Assembly (NCBI GenBank): GCA_039105265.1
Contig: JAPFFF010000041.1
Location: 868,001-932,000, forward strand
DNA from: Tritrichomonas musculus
Lineage: Eukaryota; Parabasalia; Tritrichomonadida; Tritrichomonadidae
Reading direction: 5' to 3'
Length of the DNA stretch: 64,000 nucleotides
Part shown: positions 1 to 10,498 of the stretch, in pieces
Layout: each line of letters opens with the position of its first letter
Position numbering within the stretch: the first letter of the stretch is position 1
Translations under genes and position numbers: made by a program
Notes under the pieces: generated by a model
Databases searched by the model: none
Seen by the model: the letters and a program-made list of their open reading frames with translations, nothing else
Told to the model about the DNA's origin: nothing

Positions 1-19
1 CAAATTCAGATCCAAATGA

Positions 20-613
20 TCGTTTTTCTTCAAAAAAAAAACAAAAAATACATTAAAATTATCTTTTTATAGAAAAATTGATCTTATAAGATACTTGAAC
101 TCTATAGTTTGCTTAGGAGATTCCATAAAAAATAGTTCCGAAAATGTTGGCACTGAAAGAATATCTACTAAATGCGAAGAAAATTTTTTTGGGAATGTAA
201 GATCTGATCTTAATGATTCACTTGATGCCGATTTATTTTTGAGCATAGTTGCTAGGAAAATAATTAAAAAGAAAATTTTTTTTCAAAATAACATAGTGAA
301 AATTCCAAATTACAAAGAAAATAATATTGCAGGAGTTCCTACTTACAATGATGATGACAATATTGATATAGATGATAAAAAAATAATAAATGAATGCTTT
401 TATATAAGGAAATTTGTGGTAAATGAAATTAGCACTTTTTCAGAAAAAAATATACCTGAAACTATTCAAATTTTAAAAGTTTTAAACATTAAACCATATT
501 TATCAACCAATTTTTCTGAAAAAAATGAAAGTTATACATCAGGATCACAACTTTTATGCAGATTTAATATGATCAAAAATAAGCATTACTTTTCTCAACC
601 AAATGAAATTTAA
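20..613 (+). pseudogene. ATG-less open frame, probable 3' remnant of a gene
   Basis: The frame is open from just after a TGA at 17-19 to a TAA at 611-613, but the only ATG in it is close to the C-terminus, so the roughly 170-residue product has no plausible start of its own. The text is Asn/Ile/Lys/Ser-rich with a short acidic stretch (YNDDDNIDIDD) and looks like real coding composition, but I recognise no domain. It may be the last part of a gene that began upstream of the window and was broken in the A-run near 35-50, or an unconventional exon. A competing reading in frame 3 (2-54) ends at a TAA near 52. No function is proposed. Confidence 0.3.
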
Positions 614-1630
614 ATTTATAAAATAAGTAAAGAAAAAAATATATATTCTATATTTAATTTTTTTTATTTTATATTGGTAAAGATATTTTGTTTTTTTCAA
701 TTTCAATTTTGTAAAAAAATAAACTTATCAATTTGTAAAATGTTCTCTCAAAAAAATAAATAAATTTATTTTTATATTGTACGTCAATTTTATCATTCTA
801 TTCAGAAATTACATTTGAGTCATCGTATATTATATCATATTGCAATATTATATAAAATCCATCTTTTTTTCTACCTTTATATGGTCTTTATATAGATTAT
901 TTTTTGAGAACTCAAGTTCAGAAAAAGTTTGGCCGTATAAAACAAAAAACTTTCATATATTAGATAGCCTTCAATGAATGCAAATTTAATTTAAATAAAT
1001 ATAATAGGATATAATAATATAATATAAAAAATTTAAAAATATTTTTTCTATTAAAATTCGTTTTAATCAATCGAGATATTTAAATTTTAAAAAATTGAGA
1101 ATATTTTCTTGAAAAAATAAAAAAATAAAAAAAATCTTTTTTTTTTTATCATCTAAACCCTTTTCCTTTCATGCAATTTTTCATATTCCCAAAATATTGT
1201 TTGATAAGCAAAAAGAAGCAATAATTGTTATTTATTTATAACTCTATTTGTTATTTAAAATAGAAATATTATTCATATTTTACATTTGTCATTTTAAATG
1301 AATTTGTTGGACTATAATTACCAAAATTCTGAATTATTAATTACTTTCTAATTTTTAAGATTTTTCGTATTTATTTGGCTTTTCATATGCCATTTTTATG
1401 ATGTTAAATTATCAAATTAATATAAATAGTTTTATTTAATAATTAATGAGAGTGAAATGCAATGAGTTATTTGTTATATAAGTGGGAGAATTATACATCA
1501 TTCAAAAACTGAATATTATTATTCATCATCTTTTCAAATATATCGTATACTAGCAATGCTAGTATGGTATGCTATTTATAGCATTCATTTAAGTCAATAG
1601 TATAGTTAGAAAAAAATATTTAAAAAATAT
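614..1630. other. AT-rich intergenic stretch
   Basis: About 1 kb of very AT-rich DNA with A and T runs. I see no open frame with a credible start and no recognisable element. The last 30 bases hold A-runs on the plus strand, which read as T-runs just downstream of the minus-strand tRNA and can serve as its Pol III terminator. Confidence 0.6.
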
Positions 1631-1701
1631 GGGTAAGCCGTGAATCGAACACGGGTCTATTGAGCCACAATCAATAATGCTAACCATTACACTACTTACC
1701 C
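1631..1701 (-). tRNA. tRNA-His (anticodon GTG)
   Basis: The minus strand folds as a full cloverleaf. The acceptor stem pairs GGGTAAG with CTTACCC, the anticodon stem pairs ATTGA with TCAAT around the loop TTGTGGC (anticodon GTG), and the T-arm pairs CCGTG with CACGG around TTCGATT. The internal B box GTTCGATTC is intact, and T-runs follow downstream on the minus strand. There is no intron and no encoded CCA. It decodes His CAC/CAU codons. A damaged histidyl-tRNA synthetase gene lies about 47 kb away in the same window, which is probably coincidental. Confidence 0.96.
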
Positions 1702-2336
1702 TAATGTTAATTCAAATTTTTAATAGAGTAAATTAATTAATTTTTGTTTAAAAAAACAAACTTTATACTGTATAATAATATAATAATATAATAATATATA
1801 TATTGTTTATACCAAGTATATAGATATGTATGGTGTATTTAATTTTAGAGTGGAAATGTAAATCTGGATTACAATAGATTAATATGATAAATGTAGATAA
1901 TATTTTTATAAGAAAAAAGGTAGTATACTAAATCTAATGAATGATCAAATCATAAAAAATACCTAGTCAGTGATTTTATCCTTAAATCAAGAGTGCAATA
2001 AAGTCTTTCATACTACTATTGTGCCGTTTATTAGGTGATGTGCCAAATGAAAATATTTTAAATGCTCATTCAAATTTTGAAAGCAAAAACTTACCAAAAA
2101 GAATAATGATATTGACAAATTTACTGTATTAATTTATTTCATAAAACTTTAATATTAATTAAAAATTACTTTATTATTTCAATAATAATTTATATTCTAT
2201 TTTATTATTATAGTAATGGAAAAATTTTAAATTAAAAAAGGAGAAAAATTATTGTTATCAAAAAATTCTATGAGTATTAATAAATCTAAAAAATAAATAA
2301 TTAATTCAACTTCTGCCAAGATTTAAAAGTTGTCTG
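1702..2336. other. AT-rich intergenic stretch with an AAT microsatellite
   Basis: Non-coding. It starts with AT-rich spacer holding a short ATA/AAT microsatellite near 1770-1803. Nothing else is recognised. The end is the 5' flank of the acidic repeat protein that starts at 2337. Confidence 0.5.
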
Positions 2337-3587
2337 ATGCAGCTAGGTGATTCAACTTCTTCCAAAAAAGCGCCATATTTTAGCAGCTACGATCCAAGCA
2401 TCTTTTATACACCTATGTACACAGAATCAAGTAAGGTAACAAAACCAATCCGTAATCAAGTAACTGAACCAATTAAATTAACAGTGACACTTAAAGATAT
2501 TGGACTTGAAGGCCTTGATTCTCCAAGTCCAGACAAAGCCTATAATATAAGAAAACGCAAGCAGCAAAGAAGGCAAGAAAAACTACGAAGATCTCAAAGA
2601 AGTAATCCTTCTCAACCAAAAACAGTTTCACCTCCGACAATACAGCCTCCTCTAATTTCTCCACGTATGAAAAAAATATTTGGGCAATCAGCAAAACTTA
2701 CTCCAATTTATGAAGGAACATTTTATAAGAATAGAGCACAAAATCCAACTGATCTTAATGACCCAAAGCCAATTGGTTTATTATCAGCATCACAAAAACC
2801 GCAAAAGCCACAGCCAATCATTCCAAAAACTAGCCCCAGAGGAAGCCCTCGATTAAATACTTCCGGAAGTGGCAATAATAGTGGCGTTTTCAAAGCTGTA
2901 GAGAAAGATACCAGTGATCATCCCATTGAGAACTCATTTAGCGGAATTGCTGGAGCATTGACACAAGAAGATAATAAAGAAGAAAATACAGAAAATCTCT
3001 TAGAAAAGTTATTAGAAAATACTCAAGAAGATCAAGAAGATTCAATTGATCAATCTGAAGCTCCACTTGAGCCAACTTACCTAATTGAAGTAAAAGAAGA
3101 TCGAAACCAATGCTATGATAATATTTGCGTGAACATTGACCGAGGAATGCCTGGAAATCCTCTCGAAAAAGAGCTCGAAGAACAAGAAGCAAGAGAAGCT
3201 GCCGAACTTGAAGAAAAATTATCCTTAAAACCATTAGGAATACTCTTCGGAAGCAAGCAAGACAATGGAGAAGAACAAAATACTGCCGAACATGAAGAGA
3301 ACAATGGACAAGACGAAGACAGGATAGCAACAAGGCCATTAGAAAATTTGTTTGAAGGCGCACTTGATGGAATTATTGAAAAAGTTGAAGAGCCACTTGA
3401 ACCATCTTGCTTAATTGACATTAAAGAAGATCGAAACCAGTGCTACGATAATGTATGCGCTAACGCTGAACGTGGAATGCCTGGAAATCCACTCGAGAAA
3501 GAAATTGAGGAACAAGAGGCAAGAGAAGCAGCAGAGCTCGAAGAAGACTTGGCTTATTATAGATCCCTTCTTGAACAGAGCCAATAA
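2337..3587 (+). CDS. Hypothetical acidic protein with a duplicated C-terminal block
   Basis: A 416-residue soluble protein with no signal peptide or membrane segment. The first ~190 residues are basic and Pro/Ser-rich (a run of KRKQQRRQEKLRR near residue 75) and look disordered. The rest is very acidic. A block of about 50 residues occurs twice, near 250-300 and 355-410. Each copy has EDRNQCYDN, then RGMPGNPLEKE, then EEQEAREAAELEE. The repeated Cys-containing core followed by a Glu-rich helix suggests a small binding module copied in tandem. The stop TAA runs into TAAA, the usual trichomonad cleavage signal. No family is recognised. The two copies differ at scattered positions, so the duplication is not very recent. 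Confidence 0.75.
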   Translation: MQLGDSTSSKKAPYFSSYDPSIFYTPMYTESSKVTKPIRNQVTEPIKLTVTLKDIGLEGLDSPSPDKAYNIRKRKQQRRQEKLRRSQRSNPSQPKTVSPPTIQPPLISPRMKKIFGQSAKLTPIYEGTFYKNRAQNPTDLNDPKPIGLLSASQKPQKPQPIIPKTSPRGSPRLNTSGSGNNSGVFKAVEKDTSDHPIENSFSGIAGALTQEDNKEENTENLLEKLLENTQEDQEDSIDQSEAPLEPTYLIEVKEDRNQCYDNICVNIDRGMPGNPLEKELEEQEAREAAELEEKLSLKPLGILFGSKQDNGEEQNTAEHEENNGQDEDRIATRPLENLFEGALDGIIEKVEEPLEPSCLIDIKEDRNQCYDNVCANAERGMPGNPLEKEIEEQEAREAAELEEDLAYYRSLLEQSQ

Positions 3588-4270
3588 AAAAATCTTGTTT
3601 AATTAAATAGTCATTTGGAGCAAAATGATGCTGTATCTTAAAAAAAAAATTGAATTAAATTTATGTTTTATGTTTATCAATTTTGAAAGAGTTTTCAAAA
3701 TTCAAAAAGATATTTGAATAATTGTTAAATTTTTGAGAAGTTTTATTTTATTTCCTTTTATGGAGAGTTTGACATCAATTGGCTCTTTGAACTTATGCGA
3801 TTATAATATGAATTAAACTAAGTAATGCTAACGATTACTTTTTTTAAGCATTGTATTGAATATATGAGATTCTTTTGTTTTTTTTCAAAATCTAGTTATA
3901 GATATTATTTCATTGAAATAATAATCTTTTTTGAAAAGAATTGGTAGTTTTCATGCTTCAGATTTTTAGTTTTAGGCATATATATACATATATATTATCT
4001 AGTCAAAAAAAACATAAATATATTCTTGTTAGTAAAATAAATTTTAAGGTATAAGGTAAACTAGATGTTGAATTATAAATGATCAATAATAAATATGATA
4101 AATAATAAATATGATAAATAATAAATATGATAAATAATAAATATGATAAATATTAATCTTAGAAGATTTGAAATTAAAAAAAAAAAATATCTGAATATAT
4201 CTAATATTCTTTCTAATTACAATATGAAGAAGAAGTAAAATATAAAAGATAGTCAATATTTTTTTTTTTA
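3588..4270. other. Intergenic region between convergent genes
   Basis: This is the shared 3' region of the acidic repeat protein (plus) and the small coiled-coil gene (minus). It is AT-rich, has a palindromic run of TA dinucleotides near 3978-3995, and holds the short tandem repeat listed separately. No gene is seen. Confidence 0.5.
4085..4148. repeat. Exact 16-bp tandem repeat, 4 copies
   Basis: Four perfect head-to-tail copies of AATAATAAATATGATA fill 4085-4148. The lack of any mismatch suggests recent slippage expansion. Confidence 0.85.
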
Positions 4271-4501
4271 TTATTTCTTGAGTCTTTCTTCAAAAGAAGC
4301 GATTTCTTCCGGAGTGAAATAATTCATTTTACTTCGACAACTTTGAAGTTGTTCATTTAATTTTTGATTTTCACTATCTGTATTATTCGAACGTTCAAGA
4401 GCTAATTCAATATTAGTCATGGTGACTTTTGTTGCTTTATACATATTAAATTTAATTTCCATGAGTTTTTTTGCTTTTTCAGTATCTTCTTGCGAGGTCA
4501 T
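4271..4501 (-). CDS. Small coiled-coil protein (76 residues)
   Basis: A complete 76-residue frame from ATG (MTSQEDTEKAKKLMEIKFN...) to TAA, with TAATAAAA right at the stop as a 3' signal. It is almost entirely helix-forming, with heptad-like Leu/Ile/Met spacing, and ends with a short second helix (FTPEEIASFEERLKK). The size and composition fit a small subunit of a cytoplasmic complex, but no family is clear. The 9.7-kb transposon begins only 77 bp upstream of its ATG, so the element sits in or near its promoter. Confidence 0.6.
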   Translation of the reverse strand: MTSQEDTEKAKKLMEIKFNMYKATKVTMTNIELALERSNNTDSENQKLNEQLQSCRSKMNYFTPEEIASFEERLKK

Positions 4502-4578
4502 TAGTGTTTACGAAAATTTTTAACTTTTTGAAAAAATTATATAAAATATTAAAATAAAAAAGAGGGATATTGATTTTG

Positions 4579-5786
4579 GCACCCAAAATGCACCCCGGCC
4601 AAATAGGTATTCAAAAAATGCACCCCAAATCGGTTTTGCACCCAAATTTTATTATTGCACCTATTTTGCACCCAAATAAACTAAATAAAAAGTGGCTTGC
4701 TTATACAAAATTTTTCTATCTTCATTTCTAACTTTTTTGGCTCAAAATCCTTTATAAAGTATTTTATTTCTGGTAATTTGCTTTGTTTGCCGTGGAATCG
4801 ATTGTTCTGTCTCTTTTTCATCCTTTTTTTTGCAAATATTCAAATATTATATAATTTTCATAATAATTCAATTTATTGGTTTAAAATGGTTGTTTATAAT
4901 ATACTTAATTATTCTGTCATATGAAAATTTAGAAGCTAGCTGAGAGTAAAAAAATATTTGTGTTTTAAAATTGTTATAATCTACCTCAGAATATATTGAA
5001 AGAATAAAAAAAAATCCATATTTTGAATACTCTGATTTGAATGCTCTCACAAAAATATAAAATTTGATATAAATATTAATTTTAAACGGATATTTAAGAT
5101 TTTAAAACGATTTTCTTAAAGAACAAAGTGAGATTAATATCAAGCAAAGATGCAGAATGAGGCTTGATATTATAAATTTATTTTAGTATAATAATTTTTT
5201 TGTTTTTTCAATTTTTTTTTTATATAATTTAAAACGATCAACTAAAAAATACTCAAAAAATAAAAAGATCAATTAAATTATTAATAAATCATTATGTAGA
5301 TATAAATTGTTATAACCTTTTTTTTGTTTTTTCAATTTTTTTTTATATAATTTAAAACGATCAACTAAAAAATACTCAAAAAATAAAAAGATCAATTAAA
5401 TTATTAATAAATCATTATGTAGATATAAATTGTTATAACCTTTTTTTTGTTTTTTCAATTTTTTTTTATATAATTTAAAACGATCAACTAAAAAATACTC
5501 AAAAAATAAAAAGATCAATTAAATTATTAATAAATCATTATGTAGATATAAATTGTTATAACCTTTTTTTTGTTTTTTCAATTTTTTTTTATATAATTTA
5601 AAACGATCAACTAAAAAATACTCAAAAAATAAAAAGATCAATTAAATTATTAATAAATCATTATGTAGATATAAATTGTTATAACCTTTTTTTTGTTTTT
5701 TCAATTTTTTTTTATATAATTTAAAACGATCAACTAAAAAATACTCAAAAAATAAAAAGATCAATTAAATTATTAATAAATCATCA
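4579..5786. repeat. Left terminal inverted repeat of the MULE
   Basis: About 1.2 kb that matches the right end in inverse orientation. The outer 100 bp carry six GCACC(C/T) motifs (starts 4579, 4590, 4620, 4639, 4657, 4669), plausible transposase-binding sites. Next is a unique segment of about 550 bp with chance open frames (75 and 60 residues) that recur in the other arm. The arm ends with the 123-bp tandem array. Confidence 0.9.
5190..5786. repeat. 123-bp tandem array, 5 copies (left arm)
   Basis: The landmark AAAACGATCAACTAAAAAAT starts at 5231, 5354, 5477, 5600 and 5723, an exact 123-bp period. The copies are nearly identical. The array marks the inner edge of the left inverted repeat, and sequence similarity to the right arm ends at the array boundary. 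Confidence 0.93.
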
Positions 5787-5979
5787 TTTAGATGTGGAAT
5801 ATAGTGAAAATTTTTTTATTTTTTTTCAAAATTTCTTTTTTCTTGATATTAAAAACGTATTTATTAGAAAAAAGTCAATTTTGAATAATTTACAAAAAAA
5901 ATTATATAAGTTTCTTCAAAATTGAATAATGTCTTCAAAAATGAGTACTTTTTAGTTTCTTATTATTTCACTTTAAAAA

Positions 5980-7179
5980 ATGGATATTTACAAAGAACAA
6001 AGTTACTCCAAAGATATTAGTTTAAAATTCGATGAAATAAATGTGTTTTTTGGTGAAAAAGATTACACATCAAACTTTAATCGCATCGAAATTTTTCAGA
6101 AAATAGAAGAAGAACTTAAAAATATTGATGTCATTTACAAAACAAAAAATTATAAATTAATTCATGATATGATAATGCAGATTATACATTTTTTAAATTC
6201 AGAAAATTATGAATTTGAAGATAATGATGAAAATTTTATTCTTTTTTTTATTCAAAAATCTCAATTATTAACCAATTTATCTGAATTTTTCGAAACAAAT
6301 AATGAAAATTTTATTTTATCTATATTTCATTTTTTTATCTCTTTATCAGTGTTATCGGGTGATTATATCGATTTTTTGATTCCTCATTTTAAAAATATTG
6401 AGTTTATAATTGTTTTTTTAAAAAAGAATATAAATTCAACAAAAATTTTATCTAATTTTTACATATTATTAGGAGTTTTTTGTGAATATTCAGAAATATA
6501 TCGTTTAAATCTTATTAATTCGAATTTTTTTTCTTTTAATAATTTTGTTTTTCAAAATTTTAATAAACTTCAAAGTTTAATTTTTTTTTCTAAATTTTTT
6601 CAAGATATATCGGATGACTTAGATCTAAATGCAGCATTTCAGGAATTCCAACAATTTTTTTCTCTTTTAAAAGTTTATTTTAATGGTATTATTATTAAGA
6701 ATTTTAATTCAACTCTGCCAAATCCAAAAAGTTTTAAATACGAATCAAAAATATCATTTTTGATAATAAATCTATTTCGAAATTGTTATTTATCTTCACA
6801 AATTAAATCAATTTTTATTTCAGAAAATATTTCTCAATTTATTCAAGATCAACTTTGTTATTTTGATTCTAATAATATTTTTTTTCAAAAAATTATATCA
6901 GATTGCATTGATGTTATAGAAATAAGTTATCCTATTCAAAACATTCAAAAATTCGTTCAATTTTATAATAAACTTTTTGAATTTATAAATGTTCTACCTT
7001 TTTCAAAAAAATCATTATTATTTAAATCATTTGTATCGATCATATACAAATCAAGCGATCCTATCATTTATAAAATTATCCCAGAGATTACTTCTGAACT
7101 TCGAGATTATTCTAATTCTGAAATTTATTTTGGTGAAGATATTGATAACTTCATCGCAAAAATATGTCAAAATGAATAA
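5980..7179 (+). CDS. Helical hypothetical protein carried inside the transposon
   Basis: A 399-residue frame from ATG to TAA with a TCACTTT initiator-like motif at 5968, 12 bp before the ATG, as in host genes of this window. The protein is rich in Phe, Ile, Asn and Lys. It alternates hydrophobic helices (FILSIFHFFISLSVLSG, LSNFYILLGVFCEY) in a way that resembles ARM/HEAT-like solenoids. It has no signal peptide and no nuclease, capsid or zinc-finger motifs. It is not a known MULE component, so it may be a captured host gene or an accessory factor of the element. The open frame is intact, which argues against old passive cargo. Function unknown. Confidence 0.7.
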   Translation: MDIYKEQSYSKDISLKFDEINVFFGEKDYTSNFNRIEIFQKIEEELKNIDVIYKTKNYKLIHDMIMQIIHFLNSENYEFEDNDENFILFFIQKSQLLTNLSEFFETNNENFILSIFHFFISLSVLSGDYIDFLIPHFKNIEFIIVFLKKNINSTKILSNFYILLGVFCEYSEIYRLNLINSNFFSFNNFVFQNFNKLQSLIFFSKFFQDISDDLDLNAAFQEFQQFFSLLKVYFNGIIIKNFNSTLPNPKSFKYESKISFLIINLFRNCYLSSQIKSIFISENISQFIQDQLCYFDSNNIFFQKIISDCIDVIEISYPIQNIQKFVQFYNKLFEFINVLPFSKKSLLFKSFVSIIYKSSDPIIYKIIPEITSELRDYSNSEIYFGEDIDNFIAKICQNE

Positions 7180-7434
7180 GTCAATGGTTTTTTACATTCA
7201 ATAAAATCCTTTTTTATATTAAAAAAAAAAAAAACTATTATATAAATGTACTTTGATTTTATCATTAAACAGCATTCAACTATTTGATGTTTTTCATATC
7301 ACATTTCCAAATATTTGGAAATCGACCTTTTAGTGAATGCTTTTATGAATAAAGTATGTGCATATTATAATTAAGAGAATTACAAATACTCTAAGCTTAT
7401 ATTTGATTCTATAACATACTTTTCACCTAAAAAC

Positions 7435-7436
<2 letters not shown>

Positions 7437-7472
<36 letters not shown>

Positions 7473-7506
7473 TTTTGTTTTGTTTTGTTTTGTTTTGTTT
7501 TGTTTT
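7437..7506. repeat. Poly-T tract followed by TTTTG microsatellite
   Basis: A run of about 34 T is followed by several TTTTG units. It lies inside the transposon, between the cargo gene and the minisatellite block. Confidence 0.9.
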
Positions 7507-7631
7507 TGTTTTTTTAAAACTTTTTGAAAGCGTTTATATAAACAACACCACTTTTTGAACTGCGTTCAAAAAGAATCTAGTAAAAACTAAGAATAGATAT
7601 TTTTAATATATTTTTTTTCTAAGTAGGACAT

Positions 7632-7995
7632 GATATAGTTAATATATAGCATTATATTGATAATGTATAGGATTGTATTTATAATGTATAGGATTGTATT
7701 GATAATGTATAGCATTATACTGATAATAAACTTCAATACGATGTTAGTTTATTGAATTATAATGTTAGTATGCTTCAATATAATGTAAATGTACTACATT
7801 AAAATGATAATGTACTTCATTATGATGTTAATATACTGTATTATGATGTTAGTTTATTGGATTATAATGTTAATATGATATAATATATTGAATATATGCT
7901 GCATTATGATGTTAGATTATTGAATTATAATGTTTATATACTTCATTATAATGTTAATATTCTTCAATACAATGTTAATATATCAAACAAATATT
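7632..7995. repeat. Degenerate 21-bp minisatellite, first block
   Basis: Imperfect repeats related to ATGTTAATATACTGCATTAT run through this block with many substitutions. It is the more decayed of two blocks of the same satellite in the transposon. The other is at 9241-10425. Confidence 0.75.
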
Positions 7996-9240
7996 TAATA
8001 TAATGCTGATATATTGAAAATCATATATGATAAGCTAAGGTCTCTTGACGACCTACAAATCAGCCCTATTATTTCTCTAACGGTTTCTGCAAAAAAATTG
8101 TTTTATTCATCTACTGGTTCTTAATGATCTCATTATATTTATGATCTACTACTTCCATAATACCTTTAGGAAAAAATGTGCTGAGAATATTTATTAAATT
8201 TGTGTAGTATTAATCATAGTAACTTGAGCAAAGGCAATCAAATTGTTATTGAAACAAAGTGATGATGGAATATAAAAATATTGAGTTGTTAAACTTTCAC
8301 CCTGATCATATTCCACATAAATCTGTAATATCTTTTGAGATACTGTGCCCTGATATATTTTATTGAATGAAAAAAAAAGATAACCGTGAAAAATAAATGT
8401 CCGGCTGAAAAGTGAAGCTGTATTACCTCACTAGAATAGATAAATGCATATTCGTTTGTATTTGATTAACTGGTTGTATTTGATTATTCTCTTTGATGGA
8501 ATAAAACCTGGTTTCAAAAGCTGCTTTTATTCTTTAAGCTCGTACTCTCTGTCTCTTATTTTTTAATTCTGCCTTTGAGTAAATCTAAAGCTTCGATTGT
8601 CCTCTCAATAGTGGAATATAAAGTATTTTTTTTTTGTAATTTGTTCTTCTTTTATATGTGAGTTTTCTGCAATTTGGTTTATATTTTTTTGATTTCATAA
8701 ATGCTATATACAGGCAAAATCATTAATGCTTAATTTCATACTGCTGATTCCACCAACTCTTAAGATAATATGATTAGTGGTAGTGATTATTTTGATAGAT
8801 GCACTAGAAAGATCTCAGTGCCCTCATAACTAGATATAGCACTATTTGATATATGAAAATCTGTTAATATTTCTTTATGCTAAATTAAGTGAATATTCAC
8901 TAACTTTCATGATGATAAGTAATTCATGGATAACGACTTGAGAATATTAATCTGGGATTAGTAGTCTTCTAAAATAAATCTAATAAAAACTATCAGGAAT
9001 TAGAAAGAATAAAAGTTAACTTGAATATAAATATAGTAAGATGCCGCTAAAGACATTGAGAATGCAAATTAAACGTTCTATTCGAAGATAAAAACGGTTA
9101 TAAATTGAAAAAGCTAATATACCATTTCTGAATATTTTGTGCACTTTTGTTTTTTTATTAAGTTGAATTTGCATTTTTTATTCAAAAAGTGTGGACCTTG
9201 CTGGTTAGGTAACTAGCAAGCCTTGCCCAAAAAACTTACT
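7996..9240. other. Transposon interior without a gene; possible decayed coding on the minus strand
   Basis: There is no intact gene. On the minus strand a stretch at about 8200-8425 is open for about 75 codons without a start. The next 300 bp upstream alternate among frames with helix-like, Lys/Glu-rich text, which could be the relic of a gene. The support is weak and no family is recognised. Confidence 0.3.
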
Positions 9241-10425
9241 CAAATGTTAATATACTTCATTACAATGTTAATATACTGCATCTTAATGAAAATATACTGC
9301 ATCATAATGTTAATATACATCATTATTATGTTAATATACTGCATTATGATGTCAATGTACAGTATCATGATGCTAGATTATTGAATTATGATGTTAATAT
9401 ATTAAATTATAGAGTTAATACATTGTATTATGATGTTAGATTATTGTATTATATTGTTAATATATTGCATTATAATGTTAATACATTGCATAATAGTGTT
9501 AATATACTGCATCATAATGATAATACATTGCATAATAATGCTAATATACATCATTATTATGTTAATATACATCATTATGATGTTAATATACTGTATTGTG
9601 ATGTCAATGTACAGTATCATGATGCTAGATTATTGAATTATGATGCTAATATATTAAATTATAATGCTAATGTACATCATTATTATGTTAATATACTTCA
9701 TTACAATGTTAATATACTGCATTATAATGTTAATATACTGCATTATGATGTCAATGTACAGTATCATGATGCTAGAATATTGAATTATGATGTTAATATA
9801 TTAAATTATAATGTTAATATACTGCATTATAATGTTAATATACATCATTATTAAGTTAATATACTGCATCATAATGTTAATATACTGCATTATGATGTCA
9901 ATGTACAGTATCATGATGCTAGAATATTGAATTATGATGCTAATATATTAAATTATAATGTTAATATACTGCATAATAATGTTAATATACAGCATCATAA
10001 TGATAATACATTGCATAATAATGCTAATATACATCATTATTATGTTAATATACATCATTATTATGTTAATATACATCATTATTATGTTAATATACATCAT
10101 TACAATGTTAATATACTGCATCATAATGTTAATATACTGCATTATAATGTTAAAATACATCATTATGATGTTATTATACTGCATTGTGATGTCAATGTAC
10201 AGTATCATGATGCTAGATTATTGAATTATGATGTTAATATACATCATTATTATGTTAATATACATCATTATTATGTTAATATACATCATTATTATGTTAA
10301 TATACTGCATCATAATGTTAATATACTGCATCATAATGTTAATACATTGCTTAATAATGCTAATATACATCATTATTATGTTAATATACTGCATTATGAT
10401 GCTAAATTATTGTTTATTCCATTAT
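9241..10425. repeat. 21-bp minisatellite, main block
   Basis: About 1.2 kb of head-to-tail copies of a 21-bp unit (ATGTTAATATACTGCATTAT plus one base) with variants, plus higher-order segments that recur (a block containing GTCAATGTACAGTATCATGA appears at least four times). Because 21 is a multiple of three and the unit lacks stops in several frames, long chance frames are open on both strands with a 7-residue period. I do not regard these as genes. Confidence 0.9.
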
Positions 10426-10498
10426 ATGTTGTAAATTTAACGATAGATTTTGAGCTAAAACAATTTTATATTTAAATAATTTACAAATTATTTATTGA

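Noticed and set aside
4697-5050. Open frames of 75 and 60 codons in the left arm, and their copies in the right arm (13790-14143)
   Set aside because: They overlap on opposite strands and lie in the inverted repeat. Identity between arms reflects whole-arm identity, not coding selection.
5190-5786. 123-bp direct repeats considered as a CRISPR-like array
   Set aside because: The repeats are contiguous with no spacers, the setting is eukaryotic, and the array is mirrored at the other transposon end.
9381-10475. Several 60-180-codon open frames with HYNVNIL- or IIIMLIY-type repeats on both strands
   Set aside because: They are the translation of a 21-bp minisatellite in different frames. Overlapping frames are equally open and composition is purely repeat-driven.
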